From: Hoyosella subflava DQS3-9A1
Lineage (GTDB): Bacteria; Actinomycetota; Actinomycetes; Mycobacteriales; Mycobacteriaceae
Assembly: GCF_000214175.1 (NCBI RefSeq)
Contig: NC_015564.1
Location: 1,240,001-1,304,000 of the forward strand
Direction: 5' to 3'
DNA: 64,000 nucleotides
Shown here: positions 39,232 to 48,873 of the stretch, piece by piece
How positions within the stretch are numbered: the first letter of the stretch is position 1
Layout: every line of letters starts with the position of its first letter
Position numbers and translations under genes: made by a program
The notes under the pieces: generated by a model
Database searches by the model: none
Told to the model about the DNA's origin: nothing
What the model saw: the letters and a program-made list of their open reading frames with translations, nothing else

Positions 39232-40533
39232 ATGAGCCTGGGCCGAAACGCTGCTTCTGTCAGCACAACGGTGGCCGTGACGCTGGGTGGCGTCCTGGTA
39301 GCTAGTGGATTTGCGGGTGCGCAACCATGTGCCGACGGCGCGGGCGCACCAGGAGGAGGCTCCGGAGGGTTCGGCGGAATCAGTCACTCCGGTGCGGACC
39401 AGCAGGGGCCGCTGCCCGAGATGCCGGAAGAGAACCCGACACAGTCTGTGTCCTGGATGACCGGCGCGAACAGCCCTAACGACACGTTCTCCCGCTTCGG
39501 CATTACCGGGACGGACCTGGGAATCATGTGGGACAACGGTGGTTCCGAGGACGATCAGCAGCTTCTGGTCGCCTTCGGTGACACGGTCGGAGACTGCAGG
39601 CAGCCAGGCGGACAGTGGCGCAGCAACGCGCTGCTGCGAAGCGTTGACACGGACCTTTCTGACGGCGTGGACTTACTCGCGCCTGGGCACACAGACAGCC
39701 TTGTGGCTGCGTCGGTGGCGCCCGAAGGGCAGGACTTCGCGCATCAGATTATCGAAGGTCTCGGTCTATCTGGCGTTGAAGTGACAATCATTCCCACGGC
39801 CGCAGTCGCCATCGATGGTAAGCAGTACATCAATTACATGTCCGTGCGCGAATGGGGTGACCACGGTGACTGGCGCACGAATTTCTCAGCGATCGCCGTA
39901 TCTGACGATAACGGTCACACGTGGGAAACTGCACTGTCCACGATCCGGCTGAACAGTGATGTCAGTTTCGAGGGCGTGCCCCAATTCGACGCTGGACATG
40001 AGAACTTCCAGATGCACGCGTACGTAAGAAGCGGTGAGTATCTGTATGGCTTGGGTACGCCGCCGGGGCGCTTCGGTGCAGCACATCTGTCACGAGTAGC
40101 GGTGGGCGACATCCTCGACCTGAGCGCCTATGAATACTGGAATGGAGTTTCCTGGGCCGTGGAAGCGGCTCAATCGGAACCAGTGATTCCGGCGCCGGTG
40201 AGCGAGCTTTCCGTGCAATGGAACGAGTACCTCGGGAAGTTTGTTGCGATGTACGCTGACGAGCCGGCTGGCACGATTGTTCTGCGCACTGCGGAAAGCC
40301 CCGAAGGTCCGTGGAGCGACGCGACCGCACTCATCGACAGCAGCGACATCAGCGGCCTGTATGCGCCTTACATTCATCCGTGGTCTAGTGGGAACACGCT
40401 GTACTTTGCGATCTCCCGCTGGAGCGACTACAACGTCCTGCTCATGAGGACAGACCTTGATGAACTAGGGGACGGCCGTGCCCTCGTCGCGCATGATGGC
40501 ATAAACATTCTGACTCACGTGTCGCTCCACTAA
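39232..40533 (+). CDS. Secreted DUF4185 protein, candidate arabinan-degrading enzyme
   Basis: 433-residue exported protein with a Sec signal peptide (about 1-30, ending near GFAGAQP), a Gly/Pro-rich linker (about 35-70) and a DUF4185 domain (about 72-430). Hallmarks: FSRFGITGTDLGIMW, then LLVAFGDTVGDC, and a late VSELSVQWNEYLGKFVAMY repeat-like blade. Members of DUF4185 were reclassified as glycoside hydrolase family GH183, with endo-D-arabinanase activity on mycobacterial arabinan; whether this one is active is inference. It follows the receptor kinase by 220 bp and converges with DUF1905. Confidence 0.82.
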   Translation: MSLGRNAASVSTTVAVTLGGVLVASGFAGAQPCADGAGAPGGGSGGFGGISHSGADQQGPLPEMPEENPTQSVSWMTGANSPNDTFSRFGITGTDLGIMWDNGGSEDDQQLLVAFGDTVGDCRQPGGQWRSNALLRSVDTDLSDGVDLLAPGHTDSLVAASVAPEGQDFAHQIIEGLGLSGVEVTIIPTAAVAIDGKQYINYMSVREWGDHGDWRTNFSAIAVSDDNGHTWETALSTIRLNSDVSFEGVPQFDAGHENFQMHAYVRSGEYLYGLGTPPGRFGAAHLSRVAVGDILDLSAYEYWNGVSWAVEAAQSEPVIPAPVSELSVQWNEYLGKFVAMYADEPAGTIVLRTAESPEGPWSDATALIDSSDISGLYAPYIHPWSSGNTLYFAISRWSDYNVLLMRTDLDELGDGRALVAHDGINILTHVSLH

Positions 40534-40556
40534 CACCCGTGGCTGTCCGTTCCGGG

Positions 40557-40853
40557 CTAGCTGAGGCGTTCGGTGAGGTGCACGACGACCACTGTTCCGG
40601 CTTCTTTTCCGATGGCTTTTCGCACGCTCGCTTTAACTGGAAGCTTGTGCGTCCCGTCACCAAGCGCCATGAAGCTGCTCTCGAAGGGGTGCCCGTCTAC
40701 CGTGCCGCGGACACGCACGCGACCGCGTGTCCCGAAGAACTCCGCTGACCCAGGCATCACAACATACGTCCAGCCGCCCGCGGCGGGGCTTTTGGTGAGT
40801 GGGGCGGTGAACTGCCTGTTCAGCGCTGTAGGTGAACTCGTCGAGTGGCCCAT
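40557..40853 (-). CDS. DUF1905 domain-containing protein
   Basis: 98-residue protein of the DUF1905 family, a small beta-barrel domain of unknown function often fused to YdeI-type proteins. Recognisable from [39 protein letters not shown] and [19 protein letters not shown]. It stands alone and converges with the DUF4185 gene. Confidence 0.82.
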   Translation of the reverse strand: MGHSTSSPTALNRQFTAPLTKSPAAGGWTYVVMPGSAEFFGTRGRVRVRGTVDGHPFESSFMALGDGTHKLPVKASVRKAIGKEAGTVVVVHLTERLS

Positions 40854-41026
40854 CCTGTGCTCCTCTCCTTCAGTCTATAGACCCGGCGGGCTGGCCAGAT
40901 TAATCTCCCAGGCTCAGTAAGTCTGTAGTACTAACGGGGCATTGAAGTTATGGCTGCGAACATGGAAATTATTTTCGCCCGGTTAAATAATGCACGTATT
41001 CGTGTATCTATATCGGTTGTGCAAAA

Positions 41027-41305
41027 GTGGTGACTCACGGAATCTTCCGTAAGACTTGCGATGCAAGATCACTATGGTCTTCCATCGCAACATTCGCGCC
41101 GAAGTTCGCACTGAGCCTCGTAGTCCTGGCGCTCGGGGTCTTTGCCGTCACTGTCACCATGCCGGTACTGATCGCCGTACTCGCCACTGCTGGCGGAATC
41201 CTCGTCGTCAGTGCCGGCGGCGGTCTGATCAAGCCGATGCAGAAACCGGTGGGGGCGGTACCTCACCGATGCCGAGGCAGAGACTCTGAATATGCGGACC
41301 AATAA
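41027..41305 (+). CDS. Small membrane protein, probably frameshifted at its 3' end
   Basis: GTG 41027 or 41030 opens a frame whose middle (about residues 23-66) has two adjacent hydrophobic helices and strongly GC-rich third codon positions, so it looks truly coding. After the run of five G at 41251-41255 this frame loses that character, while the +1 frame reads YLTDAEAETLNMRTNKTTQ. Skipping one G would join the two. The continued frame runs into the convergent permease gene, so the true end is unclear. The 173 bp upstream are unusually AT-rich, with a 7-bp inverted repeat (ATTATTT/AAATAAT, 40968-40991). Confidence 0.5.
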   Translation: MVTHGIFRKTCDARSLWSSIATFAPKFALSLVVLALGVFAVTVTMPVLIAVLATAGGILVVSAGGGLIKPMQKPVGAVPHRCRGRDSEYADQ

Positions 41306-41326
41306 GACGACGCAAACACCCCCGCG

Positions 41327-42643
41327 TCAGGTTTTCATTACTGAGCGCAGCACAGGTCTGGATGCGTACACCGCAGCGATGACGAGTCCGCAGCCCAGTG
41401 CGATCAGGCCGGCGAGTTGCAGAAGGGCCAGCGGGCTAGTCAGCAAGACCATGCCGGTGATGGGGAAGAGAAAGCACAGCGCAAATCCGGCACCGACCAG
41501 CGACATCACTACCACGGGTGTCCGGACTTGACGGATGCGAGCGCCATTCATGACCCTGAATGGTGTACCTGCCAGGCTCAGGTTTCGGTACAGCTCGCGA
41601 TTGTCCAGGATCGACGCGATCTGGGTGAGTACCGCTGATATCGCAGCGAGACTGAACGTCACTGCAAGAGTGAACGCGACACCAAGTCGCATATCCGTCA
41701 TCAGTTGGACCTGTGCCTGGTCATCCGCGGCGGTGTCAAACGCGGTTAGCAGGGCGGTTCCCGCCGCGACAAAGCTCGCCACGGTGACTCCGCCGACGCT
41801 TCGCCACACCTGCTTCGGGTCGTCGAGAATTCGCCGCGCCGCAATCAGCGACTCAGCGTTGTGCGCTCGCGTGACCAGAATGCGGCCCACCACCGAGACG
41901 GCAAACGGACCGATCAAGTTGACGAGCAGGAACACGATGACAAGGACAGCGAGCATCCCTCCAATGCCGACTGTTGCGGGGCTGATTTGCGACCATATCG
42001 CCACGACAACAACAGCTCCCGCCGCGAACGCCCACTTCGGGGTGGGCGGGGCATGTCGTTGCGCAACGCCAAGCGGGCTGATCGCCAACGACCGTAGCCC
42101 CACAAGGGCAGACACCATCGCGAGGAGGACCACGGCCATGACGGTGGCGGTCACGATCGTGGCCCCCACCCACAGCTCACTGATCGCGAAAGAGTTGCCC
42201 TGGAAGGGCAGCTGCGCCACGAGTGGCAGACACAGTACGTACACCCCGGCTCCGATCACGGCGCCAATAAAGCCCTGGACTGCAGCCTCCGCGCAAGACA
42301 GGGCAACTACTTGCGCTGGCGTTGCGCCGGTGAGTCGCAGCGCCGCGAGCCGCATGTCCCGCCTGCGGGCGCCCAGTCGAGCCGCAGCGAGCCCGAGCGT
42401 GAAGCACGGGATGATGATCAGGATCGACGCGATCGCGGCGAGAACCTGATACAGGCCCGCCTCCGGATGAGAGTCACGGGCCGTGAATGCGGTGTAGCCG
42501 CCGAATACGGTCAGGGCCAGCGCTGTGGATGAGGCGAAGGCGACGAGTGGCAGAGCCCAGGTGCTGGCAACGCGCAGTCCCTCGGCCCGCGTCGTCATCG
42601 CGCCGATCCTGGCGATCGTTCTTGCTTGCACGATGAGGCTCAC
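41327..42643 (-). CDS. FtsX-family ABC transporter permease
   Basis: Permease of a two-gene ABC system, 438 residues, with about eight hydrophobic segments in two FtsX-like halves. The large hydrophilic periplasmic loop of MacB/LolC is absent, as in peptide/bacteriocin-exporter (YxeM/BceB-like) relatives. GTG start overlaps the ATPase stop by 4 bp (GTGA), so expression is coupled. Substrate unknown. Confidence 0.85.
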   Translation of the reverse strand: MSLIVQARTIARIGAMTTRAEGLRVASTWALPLVAFASSTALALTVFGGYTAFTARDSHPEAGLYQVLAAIASILIIIPCFTLGLAAARLGARRRDMRLAALRLTGATPAQVVALSCAEAAVQGFIGAVIGAGVYVLCLPLVAQLPFQGNSFAISELWVGATIVTATVMAVVLLAMVSALVGLRSLAISPLGVAQRHAPPTPKWAFAAGAVVVVAIWSQISPATVGIGGMLAVLVIVFLLVNLIGPFAVSVVGRILVTRAHNAESLIAARRILDDPKQVWRSVGGVTVASFVAAGTALLTAFDTAADDQAQVQLMTDMRLGVAFTLAVTFSLAAISAVLTQIASILDNRELYRNLSLAGTPFRVMNGARIRQVRTPVVVMSLVGAGFALCFLFPITGMVLLTSPLALLQLAGLIALGCGLVIAAVYASRPVLRSVMKT

Positions 42644-43341
42644 CAGGTTTCTCCCTTCGCGATTGGGGCGGTTAATTGCCCTTCACGTACATGGACCGTC
42701 GAGTCACAAGAATGTGCCACTTCAGGGTCGTGCGTCACGACAACGAGCGCGGCACCCGTATGGCGGCTCGCTTCGCAGAGAAGCGTCATCACCTCGTGGC
42801 TGGTGTGCGCGTCCAGCGCGCCTGTGGGTTCATCTGCGAACAGCACCGCGGGCCGCGTGACCAGTGCCCGCGCGATCGCGACACGCTGCGCTTGGCCACC
42901 GGACATCTCACCGGGACGGCGGTTCTCGAGCCCAGCGAGTCCAAGCGGAGAGAAATACCCGGCAGCTTGCTGCTTGGCTGCATCGACCTTCGCGCCACCG
43001 AGGATGAGGGGGAGTGCCACGTTTTCAAGTGCGGGAAGCTCGGGTAAAAGTTGCCCCGACTGAAAAACGAACCCGAAGGATGATCGGCGCAGCGCTGTGC
43101 GTTCTGCTTCTTTTAGGGCCTGAATTGCCCGGCCACTGAAGAGAACCTCGCCGGAGTCGGGCTGCAGAATTCCGCTGAGGATGTGCAGCAGCGTGGATTT
43201 ACCCGATCCTGACGGGCCCATGATCGCGATCGCACGGCCTGGGTAAATGTCGAGTGAGGCGTTCTGCAGGACCGGTGCCGAACCGAATTGTTTGACAATG
43301 TTGCGGGCCGTGAGGATTGGAGACTTAGATGTTGTCTGCAT
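42640..43341 (-). CDS. ABC transporter ATP-binding protein (LolD/MacB type)
   Basis: ATPase partner of the FtsX-like permease, 233 residues from ATG 43341 (an earlier frame start at 43377 adds 12 residues of no family character). Walker A GPSGSGKST, Q-loop FVFQSGQLLPELPALENV, signature MSGGQAQRVAIARAL, Walker B VLFADEPTGALD and switch VVTHDPEVA are typical of the MacB/LolD subfamily. Divergent from cobD across 128 bp with no obvious riboswitch. Confidence 0.92.
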   Translation of the reverse strand: MQTTSKSPILTARNIVKQFGSAPVLQNASLDIYPGRAIAIMGPSGSGKSTLLHILSGILQPDSGEVLFSGRAIQALKEAERTALRRSSFGFVFQSGQLLPELPALENVALPLILGGAKVDAAKQQAAGYFSPLGLAGLENRRPGEMSGGQAQRVAIARALVTRPAVLFADEPTGALDAHTSHEVMTLLCEASRHTGAALVVVTHDPEVAHSCDSTVHVREGQLTAPIAKGETW

Positions 43342-43469
43342 ACAGTTGATGGTCACTGAGCAGGACAAAAGCCACATCGGCCGTCAGTTCGATTCTCGGC
43401 TCCGCGGCATCAGACCGTGGTATGACGTCCCCATAGGCAGCGCATTTCACGGCTGGTAGAACTGTCGGA

Positions 43470-44441
43470 GTGACGCGACGGGACGAGATGGTAGTGCGGG
43501 CGGCCGGAATTGCGCTCGGGTATTGGGCGGACCGGATATTCGCGGACCCGCACCGATACCACCCAGTCGCCGGTTTTGGGCAGGTCGCCGCGCAGCTGGA
43601 ACGGCTCATCTATCGGGACGACCGGGTCGTCGGAGTCTTCTATGCCGCGGCTCTGGCTGGAGGTTCTTACGTCGCAGCAGGCTGGGTTGACCGGCGGCTG
43701 ACGCACAACCCGGCGCGTATCGCTGCGCTAGCACTGGTAACTTGGGCGACCCTCGGCGGGACCTCCCTGGACCGCGTGGGTGAGGACATGGCGCGGCGCC
43801 TCGATGCGAGCGACCTGACCGGCGCGCGAAACCTTCTGCCCTCGCTCTGCGGTCGTGACCCGCAACTCCTCGATGCTGACGGTCTGGCCCGCGCCGCAGT
43901 GGAGTCGGTTGCGGAGAACACCTCAGACGCTGCGGTCGGTCCGGTTGTGTACGCTTTGCTGCTCGGCACCCCTGGCGTGGTGGCGTACCGCGCGATCAAT
44001 ACTCTCGACGCGATGGTCGGCTACAAGTCGCCCCGCTATGTCCTGTTCGGCTGGGCTTCCGCACGGCTCGACGATCTCGCCAATCTCCTCCCTGCGCGTG
44101 TTTCTGGTGCGGCTACCGTCGCCGCGGCATGGTCGGCAGGCGGAGATCCGGAAGCGGCGATACGGGTCTGGCGCCGCGATGCACGCTCGCACCCGAGTCC
44201 CAACGCTGGCGTGGCCGAGTCCGCGATGGCAGGTGCGCTTGGGATACAGCTAGGAGGCGTGACACCGTATCGGCATGGGACAGAAATCCGGCCATTGCTC
44301 GGATCAGGCCCCGCACCATCGGTGAAGGATCTGCGCCGAGCTGTGCAGCTATCCCGACGCGTGCAGACCGTAACTGTCGTGGCGGCCGTTTCAGCGGCGC
44401 TTGCCGTAGCGGCTGGCGAGTTTTTCTTCCGGCGTTCGTGA
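43470..44441 (+). CDS. cobD: Adenosylcobinamide-phosphate synthase CobD/CbiB
   Basis: Membrane enzyme attaching (R)-1-amino-2-propanol phosphate to adenosylcobyric acid in cobalamin synthesis. The 323-residue protein has the family pattern ALGYWADRIFADPHRYHPV, VAENTSDAAVGPVVYALLLG, RAINTLDAMVGYKSPRY and HPSPNAGVAESAMAGALG, with several membrane helices. GTG start. Its last 51 bp overlap the convergent SURF1 gene. Confidence 0.94.
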   Translation: MTRRDEMVVRAAGIALGYWADRIFADPHRYHPVAGFGQVAAQLERLIYRDDRVVGVFYAAALAGGSYVAAGWVDRRLTHNPARIAALALVTWATLGGTSLDRVGEDMARRLDASDLTGARNLLPSLCGRDPQLLDADGLARAAVESVAENTSDAAVGPVVYALLLGTPGVVAYRAINTLDAMVGYKSPRYVLFGWASARLDDLANLLPARVSGAATVAAAWSAGGDPEAAIRVWRRDARSHPSPNAGVAESAMAGALGIQLGGVTPYRHGTEIRPLLGSGPAPSVKDLRRAVQLSRRVQTVTVVAAVSAALAVAAGEFFFRRS

Positions 44442-45248
44442 TGTTGCTTGTTCGGCCTCGGCGTACACCACGGGCCCAGAATCCGGATCAGCGGTGCCGG
44501 GCTCGTTGCTGCGGCTGGTTTTTCGTTCACGCAGTTCCGCTCGCACGAAGTACAGCAGGCCCAGGGGCGCCATGATCCCGAACGCGATCCACTGCAGCCC
44601 GTAGGACAGGAACGGGCCTCGATCGAGCTGCGGCAGCCCGATGAGGCCGAGGCCGCCGGGCTGTTCGGGTGCAAGCTGGATGTAGTAGCCAGGCAAGGAG
44701 ATGTCGGCGAGTGCCCCTATTTCGCCCGGATTGATGCTGTAAACCTGGGTTGTCCCGTCCGAGATGATGGGCTCGCGTCCCAGTGCGGCCTCTGGCATCC
44801 GGATGCGTCCCTCAAGGGTGCGCTGCCCTGCCGGTGCCGGTGCGAACTCGGGCACGTCAGTGCCCTGCTCGGTGTGCACGAACCCCCGGTTGATCAGGAC
44901 CTCACTGCCGTCGTCGAGACGAAATGGCGTCAGAACTTCGAAGGAGGGCGTGCCCTCGATGGACCGCAGGCGCGCCACGACTTCGTGTTCAGGCAGATAC
45001 GTGCCTGAAAGGGTGACGCGGCGCCACTCGTCGTCCCGTTCAGGCGTGGCGCCGGAACCAGCGAGTTCGCCTATAGAAACTGGCTCTGCCTCGACGGACC
45101 GCTCGATCAGGGTGTTGCGGTGTTCGGTCGCCGTGTTCTTGCCTAGCTGCCACGGCGCGAGGATCGTGAAACAGAGGTAAGCGAATACCCCGACGACAGC
45201 GACGAGCGCCAGCCATCCGGGCCGGAACAGGAAACTGAATCGTCGCAC
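44391..45248 (-). CDS. SURF1 family protein
   Basis: Inner-membrane assembly factor for haem-copper oxidase (cytochrome c oxidase). The 285-residue protein has two membrane helices (about 12-32 and 213-233) around an external domain, with the family signatures WQLGKN, VLINRGFVH and PFLSYGLQWIAFGI. A polar C-terminal tail (about 240-285) overlaps cobD. It lies 63 bp downstream of ptpA on the same strand. Confidence 0.9.
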   Translation of the reverse strand: MRRFSFLFRPGWLALVAVVGVFAYLCFTILAPWQLGKNTATEHRNTLIERSVEAEPVSIGELAGSGATPERDDEWRRVTLSGTYLPEHEVVARLRSIEGTPSFEVLTPFRLDDGSEVLINRGFVHTEQGTDVPEFAPAPAGQRTLEGRIRMPEAALGREPIISDGTTQVYSINPGEIGALADISLPGYYIQLAPEQPGGLGLIGLPQLDRGPFLSYGLQWIAFGIMAPLGLLYFVRAELRERKTSRSNEPGTADPDSGPVVYAEAEQATSRTPEEKLASRYGKRR

Positions 45249-45311
45249 GTCACCACCGTAACCGGTAATGGCGATCCGGCTGAAATGCCCAGCGCGTAGT
45301 GGTTGCGTGCA

Positions 45312-45767
45312 TCACATGTTTTCGCGGATCCACGCCACTAGCCCCGGGAGTGCTGCCTCGATCTGCAACCGGACTTCCTCGAAGTCGGACATGTCACCGT
45401 AGTAGGGGTCCGCGACGTCTTCGCCGTCAGCATCGGGTTCGAAGCTGCGCAGCAAACGCAGTCTGTCGGGCTCTGCTCCTCGTCTACGGAGTTCCCTAGC
45501 GTGACCGCGGTCCAGCGCGACGATCAGATCTGCCGAGAGATGGTCGCCGTTGACCTGCTCAGCACGGTGCGTCGTGCTGTAGCCGTGCTTGCGGAGGGTG
45601 GCGACGGTGCGATGGTCGGCGGGATCGCCCGCGTGCCATCCACCCGTTCCGGCGCTCGAGACGCGAACGTGGTCCGCGAGCCCCTCACGCTCGAGAACAT
45701 CTGCGACGATGCGTTCCGCCATTGGGGATCGGCAGATGTTTCCAGTACAGACAAAAGTGATGTGCAC
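45312..45767 (-). CDS. ptpA: Low-molecular-weight protein tyrosine phosphatase PtpA
   Basis: 151-residue phosphatase with the CX5R loop CTGNICRS (Cys7, Arg13) and the general-acid Asp120 followed by Tyr122-Tyr123. The equivalent tyrosines in M. tuberculosis PtpA are phosphorylated by PtkA, whose homologue is the adjacent upstream gene 12 bp away. In the pathogen PtpA is secreted into macrophages; in this organism a housekeeping role is more likely. Confidence 0.95.
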   Translation of the reverse strand: MHITFVCTGNICRSPMAERIVADVLEREGLADHVRVSSAGTGGWHAGDPADHRTVATLRKHGYSTTHRAEQVNGDHLSADLIVALDRGHARELRRRGAEPDRLRLLRSFEPDADGEDVADPYYGDMSDFEEVRLQIEAALPGLVAWIRENM

Positions 45768-45779
45768 GAGTGAACGCTC

Positions 45780-46457
45780 CTAGCTTGCAGGCAGCAGAAG
45801 ATCGCGGAGTTCCGCAGCGGAATCAACCGTCCACTGTGCCTCACGGTGTTCGGACGCTGGACCGTACCCCCACGTCACTGCTGCGGTCGGGATGCCGAAT
45901 GTCTTTGCGCCCGTGATGTCATGGACGCGATCACCCACCATCACGATGTCGTCCCCCAGCGATTGACCGTTCGCGGATACACCGAGATTCTCCAGCGTGT
46001 GGCGGATGACGTCCGCTTTACGTCTGCGCTTTCCGTCGTTGCTGGCACCTCCGATGAACTCAAAATGCTTGCCAATATCGAAGTGGTCCAGCATGCGGCG
46101 TGCGTACTTCTCTGCTTTTGAGGTGCTCAGCGCGATGCGGGCACCGGTCTGATCCAGCTCAACGAGCAGATTCTGTATTCCTGCAAACAATGTTGCCTCG
46201 GACCAGCCGACGCTGTCGTAGCGCTCATGATAAGCAGCGAGCGCAGCATCGATATCCGGCTTCTGCAGACCGAGGCCGGTGAGAGTGTCAATCATCGGTG
46301 GGCCGACGACATCGAGAACATTCATCCCTGCTGGCGGCTCCTTACCGATCTGTTCGAGTGCGGACAGGAAGCTCGTCATCACGCCAGGCGCGGAATCTGT
46401 GATTGTTCCATCGAGGTCGAAAAGCACGACGGAACGCAACAACTGAGGAGACGACAT
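45780..46457 (-). CDS. ptkA: HAD-family protein, PtkA-like tyrosine kinase homologue
   Basis: 225-residue haloacid-dehalogenase-fold protein with motif I FDLDGTITDS, motif II region LSTSKAE, Lys in KADVIRHTL and motif IV VGDRVHDITGAK. Start ATG 46457 is preferred over an in-frame ATG at 46496 with a His/Pro-rich extension. Position directly before ptpA matches M. tuberculosis ptkA-ptpA, where PtkA acts as a protein tyrosine kinase; by sequence alone it could be a phosphoglycolate-phosphatase-type enzyme. It lacks the long N-terminal extension of mycobacterial PtkA. Confidence 0.85.
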   Translation of the reverse strand: MSSPQLLRSVVLFDLDGTITDSAPGVMTSFLSALEQIGKEPPAGMNVLDVVGPPMIDTLTGLGLQKPDIDAALAAYHERYDSVGWSEATLFAGIQNLLVELDQTGARIALSTSKAEKYARRMLDHFDIGKHFEFIGGASNDGKRRRKADVIRHTLENLGVSANGQSLGDDIVMVGDRVHDITGAKTFGIPTAAVTWGYGPASEHREAQWTVDSAAELRDLLLPAS

Positions 46458-46600
46458 GCCACCATGATGCCTGGTGGGGGGAGATGGGAGCTGCAACCCC
46501 TTTCGCCATGGGGTGCAAAACGTGCAAATCTGGGAGCGATTCTGGACAAACGCGGCTAGTCCGGAAAACGACTCGCATCGGCGCCGGTAGTCTCACGCTT

Positions 46601-47644
46601 GTGAGTGCAGACCGGCAACTGTGGGATTCGTTGCGTCACCACGGCGACGTCGATGCGAGCGAGGGCCTTCTCGATTTCGCCGTCAACGTCCATGGAACCG
46701 CTCCTCCTGAATGGCTGCAGCGCCGACTTGCCTCGCGGCTTAGCGATCTGGCGCGGTACCCCACCGCAGCCGAGGATCTAGCGGTTCGCGAAGCTGTCGC
46801 GCAACGACACGGCCGAACCCCTGACGAGGTCCTCCTACTTTCCGGTGCAGCGGAGGGGTTTTCGCTGGTCGCGCACCTCAGCCCTCGCTGCGCGGCTGTG
46901 GTCCACCCTTCATTCACCGAACCTGAATTTGCCCTGCGTCAGGCTGGAATCGCGGTGCATCAGGTCGTGGTTCCTCCGCCATTCCGGCTGGCTGACGCCA
47001 CGGTGCCGAACGACGCTGATCTCGTGGTGCTCGGAAACCCCACGAACCCAACATCGGTGCTGCATCCACGCGCTGACATAGACGCGTTGCGAAGACCAGG
47101 CCGGGTTATCGTCGTCGACGAGGCGTTTTCAGACGTGGTGCCTGGCGAACCCGAAACACTGGCGGGAATCTCATTGCCGGATGTTCTTGTTCTGCGCAGT
47201 CTCACAAAGACGTGGGCAATCGCGGGCTTGCGGTGTGGCTACATGCTCGGCAGCCCTGCGATTCTTGCTGAGTTAGCGCGACGGCGCCCCCACTGGCCGG
47301 TCGGCACGCTGCAGCTCGAGGCTATTCGCGCTTGCTGTACGCCGGAAGCACTCGCCGCGGCAGAGGTGATCACGCAGCGGATAGGGGAGGACCGCAAGTA
47401 CCTCATTGCAGAGTTGCGCCAATCTGAAAGCCGGGGTGTGGGCATAGTGGAACCAGCTGACGCGTCCTTTCTGCTTCTCCATGTCAGCGGCCGCCCTGAC
47501 CTGCGTCACCGGCTCAAGGAGCGCGGGATTGCGGTGCGACGGTGTGACACATTCCCGGGGCTGTCAGACGACTATGTCAGAGTGGCCGTGAGAGAGCGCG
47601 AGGCGGCTGATGCGCTTCTCGCCGCGATCAGGGAGGTGCTGTGA
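46601..47644 (+). CDS. cobC: PLP-dependent aminotransferase, Rv2231c/CobC-like (threonine-phosphate decarboxylase type)
   Basis: Class I/II aminotransferase of 347 residues from GTG 46601; the longer frame from 46403 overlaps the divergent ptkA start region and is not family-like. Features: [41 protein letters not shown] and the PLP lysine in [17 protein letters not shown]. The mycobacterial homologue is annotated CobC and its class resembles HisC. With cobD nearby it could supply aminopropanol phosphate for cobalamin. It overlaps the Nif3 gene by 4 bp. Confidence 0.85.
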   Translation: MSADRQLWDSLRHHGDVDASEGLLDFAVNVHGTAPPEWLQRRLASRLSDLARYPTAAEDLAVREAVAQRHGRTPDEVLLLSGAAEGFSLVAHLSPRCAAVVHPSFTEPEFALRQAGIAVHQVVVPPPFRLADATVPNDADLVVLGNPTNPTSVLHPRADIDALRRPGRVIVVDEAFSDVVPGEPETLAGISLPDVLVLRSLTKTWAIAGLRCGYMLGSPAILAELARRRPHWPVGTLQLEAIRACCTPEALAAAEVITQRIGEDRKYLIAELRQSESRGVGIVEPADASFLLLHVSGRPDLRHRLKERGIAVRRCDTFPGLSDDYVRVAVREREAADALLAAIREVL

Positions 47645-48801
47645 GCGAGGACCACGGTGGAAAAGCTGAGGCCCGACGAGTGTCTGTCGGGGACATCACC
47701 CAGTGTCTCGACGATGCTTACCCGCCAGCCCTCGCGGAGCCGTGGGACTCCGTGGGACTTGTCTGCGGGGATCCGGATGATGCCGTCACGCGTGTCATGT
47801 TCACCGTCGACGCAACCGCCGCAGTCGTCGAGGAGGCACTCGAGTGGGGTGCGGACCTGCTCGTCGCACACCATCCACTGCTCCTGCGTGGAGTCGACAC
47901 TGTGGGCGCGCACACTCCCAAAGGCGCCCTCATCCATCGGCTCATCCGAAGCGGATGTGCACTCTTCACCGCACATACGAACGCGGACTCTGCCGATCCG
48001 GGGGTCTCGGACGCGCTCGCGGATGCTCTCGGCCTCACGGTGCAAGGCCCGCTCTCCAGTAAGAATGACAGCCCCGCCGACAAGTGGATCGTCTACGTCC
48101 CCCAGTCTGATGCCCACGCTGTTTCGCGCGCGATGTTCGCCGCAGGCGCTGGACAGATCGGTGAATATACCGAATGCGGCTGGTCTGTGACAGGCAGCGG
48201 CCAGTTCCGGCCCGGAGATGATGCGAACCCGACGATCGGGTCACTGGGGGAGCTCGAATTGGTTACCGAGGACCGCGTCGAAATGGTGGCGCCACGAAGC
48301 CTCCGAGCTCTCGTTCTCTCCGCGCTGCGGGAAGCCCATCCCTATGAAGAACCGGCTTTCGACGTGGTCGAACTGGCTGCGATGCCGACCGCGCACGGGC
48401 TTGGCCGTGTGGCTGCATTGCCGGAGCCCGAAACCTTCGAAGCGTTTACGCAGCGGGTCGCGGCGCGGCTTCCCCGAACTTCCTGGGGAGTACGCGCAGC
48501 GGGTGACCCGCATCGGATGGTTGAGCGAGTCGCAGTGTGTGGCGGCGCAGGTGATTCGTTCCTGGCCCTGGCCGCAAAACTTGGCGTCGACGCGTACGTC
48601 ACGTCGGACCTCCGGCACCACCCCGCCGATGAGCATCTGCGGGCCGGAGGTCCAGCGCTCGTCGACGTCGCACACTGGGCAAGCGAATTCCCCTGGTGCG
48701 GACAGGCGCGCAGCGTTGTCCAGGATGCGTTCGGTGTTCGGGGGGTCGAGACGAGGATCAGCGAAGTCCGAACAGACCCCTGGACGATTGCCCAGCCGTG
48801 A
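47641..48801 (+). CDS. Nif3-like dinuclear metal-centre protein
   Basis: 386-residue Nif3/YbgI family protein; members form hexamers with a dinuclear metal site, and some are called GTP cyclohydrolase I type 2. Metal ligands are visible in [10 protein letters not shown] and, near the C-terminus, in [11 protein letters not shown] with [10 protein letters not shown] central insertion (about 150-260) corresponds to the PII/CutA-like domain of long Nif3 proteins. GTG start overlaps cobC (GTGA), so it is translationally coupled. Confidence 0.9.
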   Translation: MSEDHGGKAEARRVSVGDITQCLDDAYPPALAEPWDSVGLVCGDPDDAVTRVMFTVDATAAVVEEALEWGADLLVAHHPLLLRGVDTVGAHTPKGALIHRLIRSGCALFTAHTNADSADPGVSDALADALGLTVQGPLSSKNDSPADKWIVYVPQSDAHAVSRAMFAAGAGQIGEYTECGWSVTGSGQFRPGDDANPTIGSLGELELVTEDRVEMVAPRSLRALVLSALREAHPYEEPAFDVVELAAMPTAHGLGRVAALPEPETFEAFTQRVAARLPRTSWGVRAAGDPHRMVERVAVCGGAGDSFLALAAKLGVDAYVTSDLRHHPADEHLRAGGPALVDVAHWASEFPWCGQARSVVQDAFGVRGVETRISEVRTDPWTIAQP

Positions 48802-48873
48802 TCCCGTAGGTGTGCGGGCGCGGTAGGGTGGATCGTTCAGCGGATAGTCATAAATTGTTAGTGGGGCATAAAC

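Noticed and set aside
41535-42449. 304-codon open frame antisense to the FtsX-like permease
   Set aside because: Low-complexity Ala/Thr/Arg product typical of the reverse strand of a GC-rich membrane protein gene.
43342-43469. Possible cobalamin riboswitch before cobD
   Set aside because: The divergent gap is only 128 bp and I could not find a B12-box-like core or the expected stems.
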